From assembly GCF_011046245.1 (NCBI RefSeq), contig NZ_CP049244.1, positions 868,001 to 932,000 on the forward strand: a stretch of 64,000 bases of DNA. Direction: 5' to 3'. Made by a program: the position numbers and the translations under genes. This stretch comes from Allorhizobium pseudoryzae. Its GTDB lineage: Bacteria; Pseudomonadota; Alphaproteobacteria; Rhizobiales; Rhizobiaceae. Shown here piece after piece: positions 26,685-35,245 of this stretch (positions are counted from its first letter, which is position 1; each line of letters begins with the position of its first letter). Under the pieces are notes generated by a model. The model was not told the origin of the DNA. It saw nothing but the letters and a program-made list of their open reading frames with translations, and did not search any database.

Positions 26685-26870
26685 TTGCTTTCGAGCGCAC
26701 CTGCCGGCTGGCGCCGGGATTGGCCACCGATGGTGTCCCGCCGGCATCGCTCATCTCGGTTGTCACGTGACTGCCAAAACGACGCAGGTCACGCTCCCGT
26801 CGAGCTCGGCCCAGCGCCGCCTCGCAAGCGACATGGGCCGTCTGACCGTCTGATTTGCGGTCCGGTTTTG
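26685..26870. other. Convergent gap with no recognisable gene
   Basis: 186 bp between the ATPase-FGE fusion and the LacI gene, which converge. I see no strong terminator hairpin and no protein-like frame with a ribosome site. GTCACGTGAC at 26764-26773 is a short palindrome of unclear meaning. Confidence 0.4.
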
Positions 26871-27899
26871 TCAGGAGGCCGCCTTCGGGACGGTGGAACG
26901 CCAGACGATCTGACCGGCCAGAGGCAGGTCTTGGCCAAGGTCGAGTGGCCCACGTGGTTCATCGAGATGCAGAAGTCTCAAGGTTTCCTGCACCATTTCG
27001 GCCAGTGGCTGCTGCACCGTGGTCAGCTTGTAGGGTTCGCGACCCGCTTCCGGAATGCCGTCAAAGCCTGCGACCATGACATCTTCCGGCACGCGAAGGC
27101 CGTGATGGCCGCGCAGCGCATCAATGGCACCCATCGCCATGATGTCGGCGATGCCGAACACGGCCTCGGGCATGGGTTTTCCGGATGCCATGTGGGCGTC
27201 GATGGCCGCCATCCCGCCTTCGTAGCTGGAGCCGCCGGGGCATTCGATAATGGAGTCGCGCCGGATGCCTGCTTCGAGCAATCGCTCCAGGAAGCCACGC
27301 ACGCGGTCCTGACTGGTTGACCCGTTCGGGTCGCCTGTCACCATCATGAACGACTTGGCACCCGCATCGAGCAAGACCTCTGCGATCATCCGTCCGCCGG
27401 CGACATTATCACAGCGCACGCCATAGACGCCGCTATTCGGAACGTAGCGGTTGAACAGCACAACGGGAATACCGCGGTCATGACACAGGTTGATCATGCG
27501 CGTCGATAGCTGCGCGGACGTCAGAATCACCGCCTCGACCTGATACTGTAGAACCCGCATGATCGCTTCATCGGTCTGCATGTCTTCCGAGAGCGTGAAG
27601 GTCAGCGTCTGGCGCCCGCGCTTCTGGAGTTCCTGGCTGAACGTATGGAGCGTGCGCACATAGAAGGGGTTCGCCAGCGTGCCCAGAATGACCGCGACCA
27701 TCTTCGAACGGTTTTTCGTCAGGCTGCTGGCAATGGAGTTGGGGACGTAATTCAGCTTGCGTGCGGCCTCGATGATCTTCAGTCGGGTGCTTTCGCGGAT
27801 GCTGGATCCAGGGGTGAAGGCACGAGAAACTGCCGACTGGGAAACGCCAGCGAGTGCTGCGACATCAAAGGATGTGACCCGGATCGCCTCGTCCGCCAT
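26871..27899 (-). CDS. LacI-family transcriptional regulator
   Basis: 342 residues. The N-terminal headpiece TSFDVAALAGVSQSAVSRAF (9-28) is the LacI helix-turn-helix, followed by the hinge helix NYVPNSIASSLTKNRS near 50-66. The periplasmic-binding-like core includes VILGTLANPFYVRTLHTFSQEL and EDVMVAGFDGIPEAGREPYKLTTVQQPLAEM, which are standard effector-domain segments. It is divergent from the LeuC/LeuD-type operon across a 481-bp gap and most likely represses it. The effector would be the operon's substrate. Confidence 0.92.
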   Translation of the reverse strand: MADEAIRVTSFDVAALAGVSQSAVSRAFTPGSSIRESTRLKIIEAARKLNYVPNSIASSLTKNRSKMVAVILGTLANPFYVRTLHTFSQELQKRGRQTLTFTLSEDMQTDEAIMRVLQYQVEAVILTSAQLSTRMINLCHDRGIPVVLFNRYVPNSGVYGVRCDNVAGGRMIAEVLLDAGAKSFMMVTGDPNGSTSQDRVRGFLERLLEAGIRRDSIIECPGGSSYEGGMAAIDAHMASGKPMPEAVFGIADIMAMGAIDALRGHHGLRVPEDVMVAGFDGIPEAGREPYKLTTVQQPLAEMVQETLRLLHLDEPRGPLDLGQDLPLAGQIVWRSTVPKAAS

Positions 27900-28380
27900 T
27901 CCGTTTCGTCTCCGAATTCGTATTCAGATGTGTGCGTGCTTCTGCGTTCAACGTCGTAGGTACCCTACTAACGGCACGACTGCAATTTTCACGCTGACAT
28001 TCCGTCATAGCCGCATTTCATTGCGCCCGCATGCGCAGGTCTCCGTGCCATCCACTTCCGATCATCCTTGGCGCATGTGTATGCAAAAATTGCTGAACCT
28101 GTGAGCCAAAGTCTTCATTCTTGCCCGGACAACGCGCGAGCGTCGGAGAAACTATGTGCGACAAATACGGCCCAATTGGCCCAATTTGCTGCCATAAGGC
28201 GCGTTCATTGCTGCGAATCCGATCCCGGAGGGATTCTAAAAATTATGTCTCCAGGCATTACACCCCGGATTGAATGCGTATGCAAAATGAGTATAGTCGG
28301 CAACCGGATCGGGCCACGCCGAATGGGGGTGGACCGAAGAAATTGGTGAGAGGGGCGCGCGGCGTTCCGGGGGGTGTGTT
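27900..28380. promoter_or_regulatory. Long divergent control region between lacI and the LeuC-type operon
   Basis: 481 bp with no credible gene. It is more AT-rich than its surroundings. It contains the 13-mer TGYGTATGCAAAA twice in the same orientation (28076-28088 and 28275-28287), 199 bp apart, and an imperfect palindrome GTAGGTACCCTAC near 27956. Two distant copies would suit a looping LacI-family tetramer, but this is inference. The downstream copy lies about 95 bp before the operon's GTG start. Confidence 0.5.
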
Positions 28381-29814
28381 GTGAGCGCAATACAATCGAT
28401 GCCCAAGACGCTTTACGAAAAAGTCTGGGCAGAACATGTCGTGAAATCCTACGAGGACGGGACCAGTCTCCTTTATGTCGATCGGCATCTGGTTCAGGAA
28501 GTCTCCAGTCCTCAAGCCTTTGCCGGCCTCGAAGCCGCCGGGCGCACGATCCGCCGACCGGATGCACATGTCTCCGTCGCGGATCATGCCGTTCCGACGA
28601 AGGACCGCGCCGCATCTCTGCGCGATGGGCTTGCGGCGCGGCAGGTGGAGCGGTTGGTCCAAAATACTCTGAAATTCGGCATTCCCTATATTCCGATGCG
28701 CGACCGGCGCCACGGCATCGTGCACGTGATCGGGCCGGAGCTTGGTTTCACGCTGCCGGGGGCGGTGCTCGTCTGCGGCGACAGCCACACCTGCACCCAC
28801 GGCGCGTTCGGTGCGATTGCATTTGGAATCGGGGCGAGCGAATGCGAAACTGTGTTCGCAACGCAGACGCTGCGCCAGCGCAAGCAGAAAACGATGCGCA
28901 TCCTGCTGGAGGGACAGCGTCCCAAGGGTGTCGAGGTCAAGGATTTTATCCTGGCGGTCATCAGCCGCATCGGCGTCGGCGGCGGTGTGGGCTATGCGCT
29001 CGAATATGCAGGCTCCGCCGTGCGCGCGTTGTCCATGGAAGAGCGCATGACGCTCTGCAACATGAGCATCGAGGCTGGCAGCCGCATCGGCATGGTGGCG
29101 CCCGATGAAAAGACCTTCGACTATCTCCGGGGACGCCCGCTGGCTCCCGCCGGTCAGGAGTGGGATGCAGCCGTCGAGGTCTGGCGCGGCCTTGCAAGCG
29201 AACCCGATGCGGTTTTTGATCGCGAGGTCGTCATCGACGTGAGCACGCTCGCGCCGTTCGTTTCGTGGGGAACCACGCCTGAGGAATGCTCGCCGGTCAC
29301 CGGCCGGGTCCCGGATCCATCTCAGGAGCCGGATGACGGCCGGCGACGCCGGCTGCAGCGGAGCCTAGATTACATGGCGTTGACGCCAGGCACGCTGCTG
29401 ACCGACATCCGGATCGATCGGGTCTTCATCGGTTCCTGCACCAACGGGCGCATCGAGGACCTGCGTCGCGCGGCCGCGGTCGTCGATGGGCATCGCGTCG
29501 CCGATCATGTCTCGGCCATCGTCGTCCCGGGATCGGCGGCCGTGCGCGAGCAGGCCGAGGAGGAGGGGCTGGATCGCATCTTCCTCAAGGCCGGTTTCGA
29601 ATGGCGTTCCTCCGGCTGTTCCATGTGCGTGGCGATGAATGACGATCGCCTGTCGGAAGGCGAACGTTGCGCGTCAACGTCCAACCGCAACTTCGAGGGG
29701 CGGCAGGGCAAGGGTGGGCGCACCCATCTCATGAGCCCTCCCATGGCGGCGGCCGCTGCGATTTGCGGTCGGCTCGCCGATGTTCGAGAGCTAAGCGTCG
29801 AGGCCGTATCATGA
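28381..29814 (+). CDS. Aconitase-superfamily hydro-lyase, large subunit (LeuC/DmdA type)
   Basis: 477 residues, GTG start with a G-rich ribosome site. Contains [10 protein letters not shown] at 132-141 and the three [4Fe-4S] ligands of the family: Cys353 in GSCTNGR, Cys413 and Cys416 in SGCSMC. It dehydrates or hydrates a 2- or 3-hydroxy diacid. Normal leucine synthesis genes are not nearby; instead the small subunit is followed by an isocitrate-lyase-superfamily enzyme, an arrangement like the 2,3-dimethylmalate dehydratase/lyase pair of nicotinate fermentation. A catabolic paralogue is therefore more likely than LeuC of leucine biosynthesis. The two genes overlap by 4 bp. Confidence 0.87.
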   Translation: MSAIQSMPKTLYEKVWAEHVVKSYEDGTSLLYVDRHLVQEVSSPQAFAGLEAAGRTIRRPDAHVSVADHAVPTKDRAASLRDGLAARQVERLVQNTLKFGIPYIPMRDRRHGIVHVIGPELGFTLPGAVLVCGDSHTCTHGAFGAIAFGIGASECETVFATQTLRQRKQKTMRILLEGQRPKGVEVKDFILAVISRIGVGGGVGYALEYAGSAVRALSMEERMTLCNMSIEAGSRIGMVAPDEKTFDYLRGRPLAPAGQEWDAAVEVWRGLASEPDAVFDREVVIDVSTLAPFVSWGTTPEECSPVTGRVPDPSQEPDDGRRRRLQRSLDYMALTPGTLLTDIRIDRVFIGSCTNGRIEDLRRAAAVVDGHRVADHVSAIVVPGSAAVREQAEEEGLDRIFLKAGFEWRSSGCSMCVAMNDDRLSEGERCASTSNRNFEGRQGKGGRTHLMSPPMAAAAAICGRLADVRELSVEAVS

Positions 29815-30467
29815 AGCCCTTCACCACGATCGAAAGCGTCGCGGCCTATATTGACGAGGACGCCATCGATACGGATATCATTTTCCCGGCCCGCTTCCTG
29901 CTGTTGCTGGACAAGGCGGGGCTCGCCCAGCACGCGTTCCATGAGCGCCGCCATGGGCCTGATCTTAAGCAGCCCTTCATTTTGGACCGCGCTCCGTTCT
30001 CGAAAGCGCAAATCCTTGTGGCGCGAAAGGATTTCGGTACAGGCTCCAGCCGCGAGCAGGCCGTCTGGTGCCTCGCCGATTTTGGCATCCGCTGCATCAT
30101 CGCCGAAAGTTTTGGCGAGATCTTCTTCGCCAACTGCTTCAAGAACGGCGTCTTGCCGATCTTGAAAGCTGGCGACGAGTTGACGGCCATCCGAGAGGCG
30201 GCCGGCGAGGAGCAGACGATTGCGATCGATCTTGTCGGTCGCACGATCCGCTTCCAAGACGGACGCTTGATGCCCTTCGATGTGGACGATTATCGTCGTG
30301 ATGCGCTGCTGAACGGGCTGGACGAGATTGGCTCGATCCTCCGGGACGATGGTGACGATATTGTTCGCTTCGAAGAGCGCCAGCGCCGCCGGTCGCCATG
30401 GCTGCATCTGGATCGGCATAAGCTTTCGACCTTCGCCGATCTCGGCACGGAGAAGCTTCTTGACTGA
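29811..30467 (+). CDS. Aconitase-superfamily hydro-lyase, small (swivel) subunit (LeuD/DmdB type)
   Basis: 218 residues from the ATG at 29811, which overlaps the large-subunit stop (ATGA). [10 protein letters not shown] at about 18-27 and [15 protein letters not shown] at about 67-81 are the LeuD substrate-loop motifs. The C-terminus extends through [27 protein letters not shown]. It completes the heterodimeric hydro-lyase. Length and ending resemble genuine LeuD, so only the genomic context argues for a different substrate. Confidence 0.88.
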   Translation: MKPFTTIESVAAYIDEDAIDTDIIFPARFLLLLDKAGLAQHAFHERRHGPDLKQPFILDRAPFSKAQILVARKDFGTGSSREQAVWCLADFGIRCIIAESFGEIFFANCFKNGVLPILKAGDELTAIREAAGEEQTIAIDLVGRTIRFQDGRLMPFDVDDYRRDALLNGLDEIGSILRDDGDDIVRFEERQRRRSPWLHLDRHKLSTFADLGTEKLLD

Positions 30468-30536
30468 CCGCCGCTCGCATAGTCGCGCACACCCTCATCA
30501 ACACCGAGTTCTGACGTCAATCGAAAGGCATCGCTG

Positions 30537-31424
30537 ATGGCGAAACCTATCCTCAAGCATGCGCTGGCGTCCGGTCAGTTCGTCGTTGCGCCCGGCATTC
30601 ACGATATGATCGCTGCTGCCGTCTTCAACAAGAGCGGGCTCGAGTTTGCCTATGCCTCCGGCTATTGGATGGGCGCATCCGCCTACGGCCTGCCGGATGC
30701 CGGCATTACCACCTACACCCAGATGGTCGATCGGGTGAGGACGCTCTGCAATACCGTCAATGCCGGCGTGATTGCCGATGCCGACACCGGTTACGGCGGG
30801 CTGCTCAACGTGCATCATACCGTGATCGGCTATGAAGACGCGGGCGTGACGGCAATCCAGATCGAGGATCAGGAATTTCCGAAAAAATGCGGGCATACAC
30901 CGTTCAAGCGCATCGTTCCGACCATCGACATGGTGGAAAAGATCAAGGTCGCCTGTGATGCCCGCAGAAACGCCGACACGCTTATCATTGCGCGCACCGA
31001 TGCCCGCCAGTCGGAGGGTTTCGAAGGTGCGATGAAGCGGATCGAGGCCTATGGAGCCGCTGGCGCGGATATCCTGTTCGTCGAAGCTCTGACGAGCGAC
31101 GACGAAATGCGCGAGGCCTGCCGCAGGCTGAACAAGCCGACCATGGCGAACATGGCCGATGGCGGCCTCACACCGATCCGCAGCGCGGGAGAGTTGCAGG
31201 ACATCGGTTATAGCATGGCCATCTATCCCGCGGCCACCGGCTTGGCAGCTGCGCAGGCGGCGGAGAACGTCTTCACGGCGCTGAAGACACTCGGGACGTC
31301 GCAGTCGCCGGATGTGTCGCTCTTCTCGTTCCGCGAGTTCAATGCACTGATCGGGTTCGAGGATGTCTGGGAATTCGAGCGCAAATGGGCCCGCGATCCG
31401 GTCAAGACAGAGAGTGCCGCATGA
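30537..31424 (+). CDS. Isocitrate lyase/PEP mutase superfamily C-C lyase
   Basis: 295 residues, cytoplasmic (alpha/beta) barrel. Mg-binding IADADTGYGG at 79-88, QIEDQEFPKKCGH at 108-120 and the flexible-loop cysteine Cys118 in KKCGH mark it as a lyase rather than a phosphonomutase or decarboxylase. Candidates are 2-methylisocitrate lyase and 2,3-dimethylmalate lyase, both releasing pyruvate or glyoxylate and a small acid. It follows the LeuC/LeuD-type pair by 69 bp, so the product of hydration would be cleaved here. It ends before a hairpin at 31443-31482. Confidence 0.87.
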   Translation: MAKPILKHALASGQFVVAPGIHDMIAAAVFNKSGLEFAYASGYWMGASAYGLPDAGITTYTQMVDRVRTLCNTVNAGVIADADTGYGGLLNVHHTVIGYEDAGVTAIQIEDQEFPKKCGHTPFKRIVPTIDMVEKIKVACDARRNADTLIIARTDARQSEGFEGAMKRIEAYGAAGADILFVEALTSDDEMREACRRLNKPTMANMADGGLTPIRSAGELQDIGYSMAIYPAATGLAAAQAAENVFTALKTLGTSQSPDVSLFSFREFNALIGFEDVWEFERKWARDPVKTESAA

Positions 31425-31442
31425 CGATGGCAGGTGAGCGTG

Positions 31443-31482
31443 CCAACAGAGCGAAGGCGCCTGTCGCCTCCAGCGCTGTTGG
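31443..31482 (+). terminator. Nested hairpin after the lyase gene
   Basis: CCAACAG pairs with CTGTTGG around an inner AGGCG/CGCCT stem. It begins 19 bp after the lyase stop. No T-tract follows, so termination may be partial. Confidence 0.4.
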
Positions 31483-31564
31483 TCACTGATTGCAACCGGT
31501 GGTGAGATTGTCCCTGCAAACGGTATCCGACTATGCTGGACGAGAACAGGAGGGGAGGGTGAAA

Positions 31565-31753
31565 ATGGACACTATCGAGGTTGAGGGCGGTATCTCCGCT
31601 CGGCACAGGATTGGCAGGCGCCGTCTCACACCGGCGCTCGTTGCCACGGCGATTCAGTCCGTCAGAACACAACCGCTAGCTTTGCGGATCTGCGTGAACC
31701 GGAGCGCGGGCGCGCTTGGCGGGACCTCGGCCAAGATGGAGTTGGCTGTATGA
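31565..31753 (+). CDS. Possible small protein translated ahead of the alcohol dehydrogenase
   Basis: A 62-codon frame starts at an ATG preceded by an unusually strong AGGAGGGGAGG about 5-6 nt away, and ends with TGA overlapping the dehydrogenase ATG (ATGA at 31750). The product is basic (ARHRIGRRRLTP) and not recognised. The strong ribosome site and coupling are what make it worth listing; the dehydrogenase has its own weaker GGAG. It may be a leader peptide that couples translation or simply a chance frame in the 325-bp gap between 31424 and 31750. Nothing else in that gap looks coding. Confidence 0.3.
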   Translation: MDTIEVEGGISARHRIGRRRLTPALVATAIQSVRTQPLALRICVNRSAGALGGTSAKMELAV

Positions 31754-32904
31754 CCGGCTTCCAGTTCAACACCACGAAATCATTGATCTGCAGACTTGGC
31801 GCGGCGACCGACCTGGCGGCCAGCGCCGGCGCCATCCTGGGCCAGCGCGTGCTGATCATCACCGATCCCGGCATCAGGGCGCTGGGGCTGATCGATGGGG
31901 CCGTGGAATCGTTTGTTGCGGCCGGGCGGGAGGTTTCCGTGTTCGACCAGGTGGAAGCGGACCCCTCACGGTCAACGCTGATGGCGGCAGCCTCCGCCGG
32001 TCGATCCTTCGGTGCAACCGGCGTGGTGGGTTTCGGTGGCGGTTCGTCGCTCGATGTTGCGAAACTCGCAGCCCTTTTGCTGGGGTCTGATCAGCCTCTG
32101 GACGAGGCCTGGGGGGTCGGCAATGCGAAGGGTCCCCGCCTGCCGCTGGTCCTGGTGCCGACCACGGCCGGGACCGGTTCAGAGGTGACGCCCGTTTCCA
32201 TCATCACGGTCGAAAACGACGAGAAGCGCGGCGTTTCCAGCGCCGTCATCCTTCCGGATCTTGCGGTGCTCGATGCCGGTCTCACTCTGGGGCTGCCGCC
32301 TGCAATCACGGCTGCCACGGGGATGGATGCCATGGTTCATGCCATCGAGGCCTTTGCATCGAAAAGCCCCAACAACAATCCCTTGTCACGCATGCTGGCA
32401 CGGGAGGCGCTACGGCTGCTGGGTGCTAATATCGAAACGGTCTGCCAGGATGGGTCGAACCGCCAGGCGCGGGAGGCGATGCTGCTTGGTTCCATGTTTG
32501 CAGGTCAGGCTTTCGCCAATTCGCCCGTCGCGGCCGTCCATGCCTTGGCCTATCCGATCGGGGGCATTTTCCATGTGCCGCATGGACTGTCCAACGCGCT
32601 GGTCCTTCCGCACGTGTTGCGCTTCAATGCAGAGGCGCAGCCGAAGCTCTACGATGAGATTGCAGCGGACGCTTTCCCGTCTCTTGCGGATGTGGAGCAG
32701 GGGCGGACATCGGCGTTCATCGATGCGCTGGTGTCGCTCGCGGCCCGCTTGAAGCTGCCGCCGCGGCTTCGGGATGTCGGCATTCCCGAAGAGGCCTTGC
32801 CACGCATGGCGGCAGACGCCATGAAGCAGCAGCGCCTGCTGGTGAACAATCCTCGTGTGGTGACGGAGATCGATGCGCTGGCGATCTATCGCTCGGCCTG
32901 GTGA
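31750..32904 (+). CDS. Iron-containing alcohol dehydrogenase family protein
   Basis: 384 residues. NAD-binding GFGGGSSLD at 94-102, PTTAGTGSEVTPVSI at 137-151, and the four metal ligands Asp193, His197, His264 and His278 are all present. Type III dehydrogenases reduce aldehydes or oxidise alcohols; maleylacetate reductases belong to the same superfamily. Its place after the LeuC/LeuD/lyase genes suggests it handles an alcohol precursor or an aldehyde product of that route. A short hairpin (32905-32928) follows the stop directly. Confidence 0.88.
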   Translation: MTGFQFNTTKSLICRLGAATDLAASAGAILGQRVLIITDPGIRALGLIDGAVESFVAAGREVSVFDQVEADPSRSTLMAAASAGRSFGATGVVGFGGGSSLDVAKLAALLLGSDQPLDEAWGVGNAKGPRLPLVLVPTTAGTGSEVTPVSIITVENDEKRGVSSAVILPDLAVLDAGLTLGLPPAITAATGMDAMVHAIEAFASKSPNNNPLSRMLAREALRLLGANIETVCQDGSNRQAREAMLLGSMFAGQAFANSPVAAVHALAYPIGGIFHVPHGLSNALVLPHVLRFNAEAQPKLYDEIAADAFPSLADVEQGRTSAFIDALVSLAARLKLPPRLRDVGIPEEALPRMAADAMKQQRLLVNNPRVVTEIDALAIYRSAW

Positions 32905-32928
32905 TCCGGCGGACCGATCTTCGCCGGA
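32905..32928 (+). terminator. Short GC-rich hairpin after the alcohol dehydrogenase
   Basis: TCCGGCG and CGCCGGA, 7-bp stem and 10-nt loop, starting one base after the stop codon. It lies before a convergent gene. No T-tract. Confidence 0.35.
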
Positions 32929-33040
32929 ATACAGTGCGCCTCCCTGACCTCATCATGCGGGGGCGGCATTATCCGCGATCGGCATCGGCCAACTTTCTCG
33001 ATCACAGAAGGCTCGCAAGCCGTCATGCGCGATGCGGAAT

Positions 33041-34594
33041 TCAGGGGGTGCGAGCCGGATCTCCATCGTGCGGGGAGGAGAGGGGCGCTTCGTCAATATA
33101 AAACGCCTTTGCGTCTGCAAACATCTGCTTGCGGTCCTCGTCGCGTGTATAGAACATGTGACCGCCGCGGTAGAGCTTGAGGCTTGTGCGCCCCTCCGCC
33201 AGACTGGTCGGTAGATGATCCAGCACATAGCGGCTCATGCCGTACGGGGTCAGGATGTCGCTGTAGCCATGCGCCACCATGATCCGGAAGGAGGGAATGG
33301 TGGAGAGGAGGTCGCGCAGATCGGTCGCCACGCTCGCCGTCGCCCGGCTGTCGCCGCCGCGTCCGCCGTTCCATTCCCAGCGGCGATTGACCTCCTCGTT
33401 GAGCAATGAATAGGTCATCTCGGTGCGAAAGCCGAGACTGTCGCGGGCATAGGCGGCAAAGGCCGAACCGTAGGCGCGGGTGTAACCCTCCAACACCGGG
33501 TCATCGTTGCGGCTGTAGGGCGCTTCCGGATAGGCGTCCGCAACCGTGGTTCCGGCGTCGTATGGGCTGACGATCCTCGAGGCGCCCCCCGCCTGCTTGG
33601 CATAGACATCGCCGACGAAGCCGCGCGTGCGCGCCACCAAGGTCTGGGGCAACCCCGTCCACGCCGCGACGCGCTGGTCAAAATCATTCGACGCTGTTCC
33701 GTTCGGCCACGCTCCGGCAAGAGCGACGAGATAATCCGTCATGGCAAACTGCTCCGCCTCCCTCACCTGTTCCACATCGAAGCGGTTCTGCCGCTCGAGT
33801 TCGGCGGCCGCCAGCGAGGGGAATTGCAGCGCCGCGGCCAGCGGATCATTCTCCGCGCCGAACAGGAAACGCCCCTCCATGAGCGGCGAGACCATGATGA
33901 TGCCGGCGGGAATCATGCTCTGGCTGTTCTTCATCGCCTGCGCGACCTTGGCGGCGCGAAAGCCACCATAACTCTCGCCGAGCAGAAATTTCGGCGCCGG
34001 AAGCCGGTCATTTGCCTGCACATAAAGGGCAATCACCTTGGCGAGGCTCTCGGCATCCTGCCGAACGGAAAAATACCGCCGCGCCTCATCCTCGCCCGTC
34101 GCGCGGCTCCAGCCAGTGCCGACAGGATCGATCAGGACGAGATCCGTGAAGGCAAGCCAGCTTTGCGGGTTGTCTTGCAGCACCGGCTGACTGCCATCGG
34201 CGTTCTCCCCGGAGAAGGGCAGGATCTTTGGCCCGACCAGTCCGAGATGCAGGTAGGCGGAGGCTGCGCCCGGTCCACCGTTGAAGGCAAAGGTAAGCGG
34301 CCGATCCTTTCGTCCGTCCTTCAGCCGGTAAGAGGTGTAGAAGACCTTGGCGGAGACCTGGCCATCCTGGTCGCGCAGATCGACCGTCCCGGCAGTTGCC
34401 ACATAGCGGAGCGTGCCGTCCGGCGTTTGAAGGACATGCTCCGTGACGGAATCGGCCGGCAGCAGGCCAAAGAGGCCGCGCCCCGCAGACGAGGAGGAGG
34501 CCTGTCGACCGGCCTCGTTTGCCGCATCGTGGGAAAAGCCCGGCTGGGCAAACAGGGCCAGGAGCAGCAAAGTCAGGATCGGTATGGTACGCAT
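33041..34594 (-). CDS. Exported S10-family serine carboxypeptidase
   Basis: 517 residues from the ATG at 34594, which has GAGGAGG 6 nt upstream; the ATG at 34600 touches that site and is less likely. A signal peptide is present (ILTLLLLALFAQPGFS, then HDAANEAG). S10 landmarks: FNGGPGAAS at 104-112 for the oxyanion region, DPVGTGWS near 156-163, catalytic Ser208 in GESYGG, Asp446 in HGYSDILTP and His479 in RGGHMFYTR. It should cleave C-terminal residues from peptides in the periplasm at acid pH. It is a single gene between unrelated modules; its link to the peptide-type transporters is only by function. Confidence 0.92.
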   Translation of the reverse strand: MRTIPILTLLLLALFAQPGFSHDAANEAGRQASSSSAGRGLFGLLPADSVTEHVLQTPDGTLRYVATAGTVDLRDQDGQVSAKVFYTSYRLKDGRKDRPLTFAFNGGPGAASAYLHLGLVGPKILPFSGENADGSQPVLQDNPQSWLAFTDLVLIDPVGTGWSRATGEDEARRYFSVRQDAESLAKVIALYVQANDRLPAPKFLLGESYGGFRAAKVAQAMKNSQSMIPAGIIMVSPLMEGRFLFGAENDPLAAALQFPSLAAAELERQNRFDVEQVREAEQFAMTDYLVALAGAWPNGTASNDFDQRVAAWTGLPQTLVARTRGFVGDVYAKQAGGASRIVSPYDAGTTVADAYPEAPYSRNDDPVLEGYTRAYGSAFAAYARDSLGFRTEMTYSLLNEEVNRRWEWNGGRGGDSRATASVATDLRDLLSTIPSFRIMVAHGYSDILTPYGMSRYVLDHLPTSLAEGRTSLKLYRGGHMFYTRDEDRKQMFADAKAFYIDEAPLSSPHDGDPARTP

Positions 34595-34750
34595 GGTCAT
34601 CCTCCTCGAACAGACATCGCAGATGTAGTGCAATCGCCACGAACGCCCATTCAATTCAACTTGATGGCGTCTGCTGTGAGCGAAGGAAAAGACTGTCACG
34701 ATGAGGGAAGAGCCGGGCGATGCGGACACGGGCGTCCTTGTGATCTGCGG

Positions 34751-34969
34751 TTAGTCCAGCCCCGCAAACCAGATCGCTGAGGCAAGCGATCCCACCCCGA
34801 ACGAGGAACCGGCGGCAAAGAGTGCCAACGCAAGCCCCAGGGGGCTATCCTGAAGCAGCATCGCAGCAACCGATGACGGCTGGACGATGAGGGCGCCGAG
34901 CAGGGTCAGCATCCCAAGCAGGAAGCCGTTGACATAGCTGGAAACAATCAAATGGATCAAAGTCGGCAT
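34751..34969 (-). CDS. Small two-helix membrane protein of unknown function
   Basis: 72 residues with two clear transmembrane segments: YVNGFLLGMLTLLGALIV at about 12-29 and LGLALALFAAGSSFGVGSLASAIWF at about 44-68. No family is recognised. The balanced hydrophobic pattern, acceptable length and lack of any competing frame support a real gene. The ribosome site (GAGG) is weak. It ends 157 bp upstream of the peptidase start, on the same strand, so the two could be cotranscribed. Confidence 0.6.
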   Translation of the reverse strand: MPTLIHLIVSSYVNGFLLGMLTLLGALIVQPSSVAAMLLQDSPLGLALALFAAGSSFGVGSLASAIWFAGLD

Positions 34970-35245
34970 TGTTGGGGCCTCCGATGGCTCAACACCGGTC
35001 CGACCTGCTTGTTCCAGCCACTCCCTGCATCGCTACTGCCGTGTTCCAAGGCCTGCAATTTGTTTGCATTGGCACCAAGAAAGCGCCCGGACTTTTCCCG
35101 CATCTGCTTAGGGTTTGGCGTCTTTTGTCGCTCCTATGGCCAAGCATTGGCATGGCTCGTAAATTTGCTCATCCGTCAAAATATCAAATTGAAAAGTATA
35201 GAGTTTCGCACTAGAAATAGATAACAACAATGTCGAGGAACAAGC
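34970..35245. promoter_or_regulatory. Divergent control region before the DUF1537 kinase
   Basis: 276 bp, AT-rich in its last 100 bases (35150-35225), between the small membrane protein and the kinase. It is the likely promoter of the kinase-gntR unit. I found no convincing palindrome; the frames here are short and have no ribosome sites. Confidence 0.4.

Noticed and set aside
26764..26773. Palindrome GTCACGTGAC in the convergent gap
   Set aside because: Ten bases, no promoter to control at that place, and expected by chance in DNA of this size.
28381..30467. Leucine biosynthesis LeuC and LeuD
   Set aside because: No leuA or leuB nearby, and the next gene is an isocitrate-lyase-family enzyme under a LacI regulator. 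Treated as a catabolic paralogue, with residual doubt.
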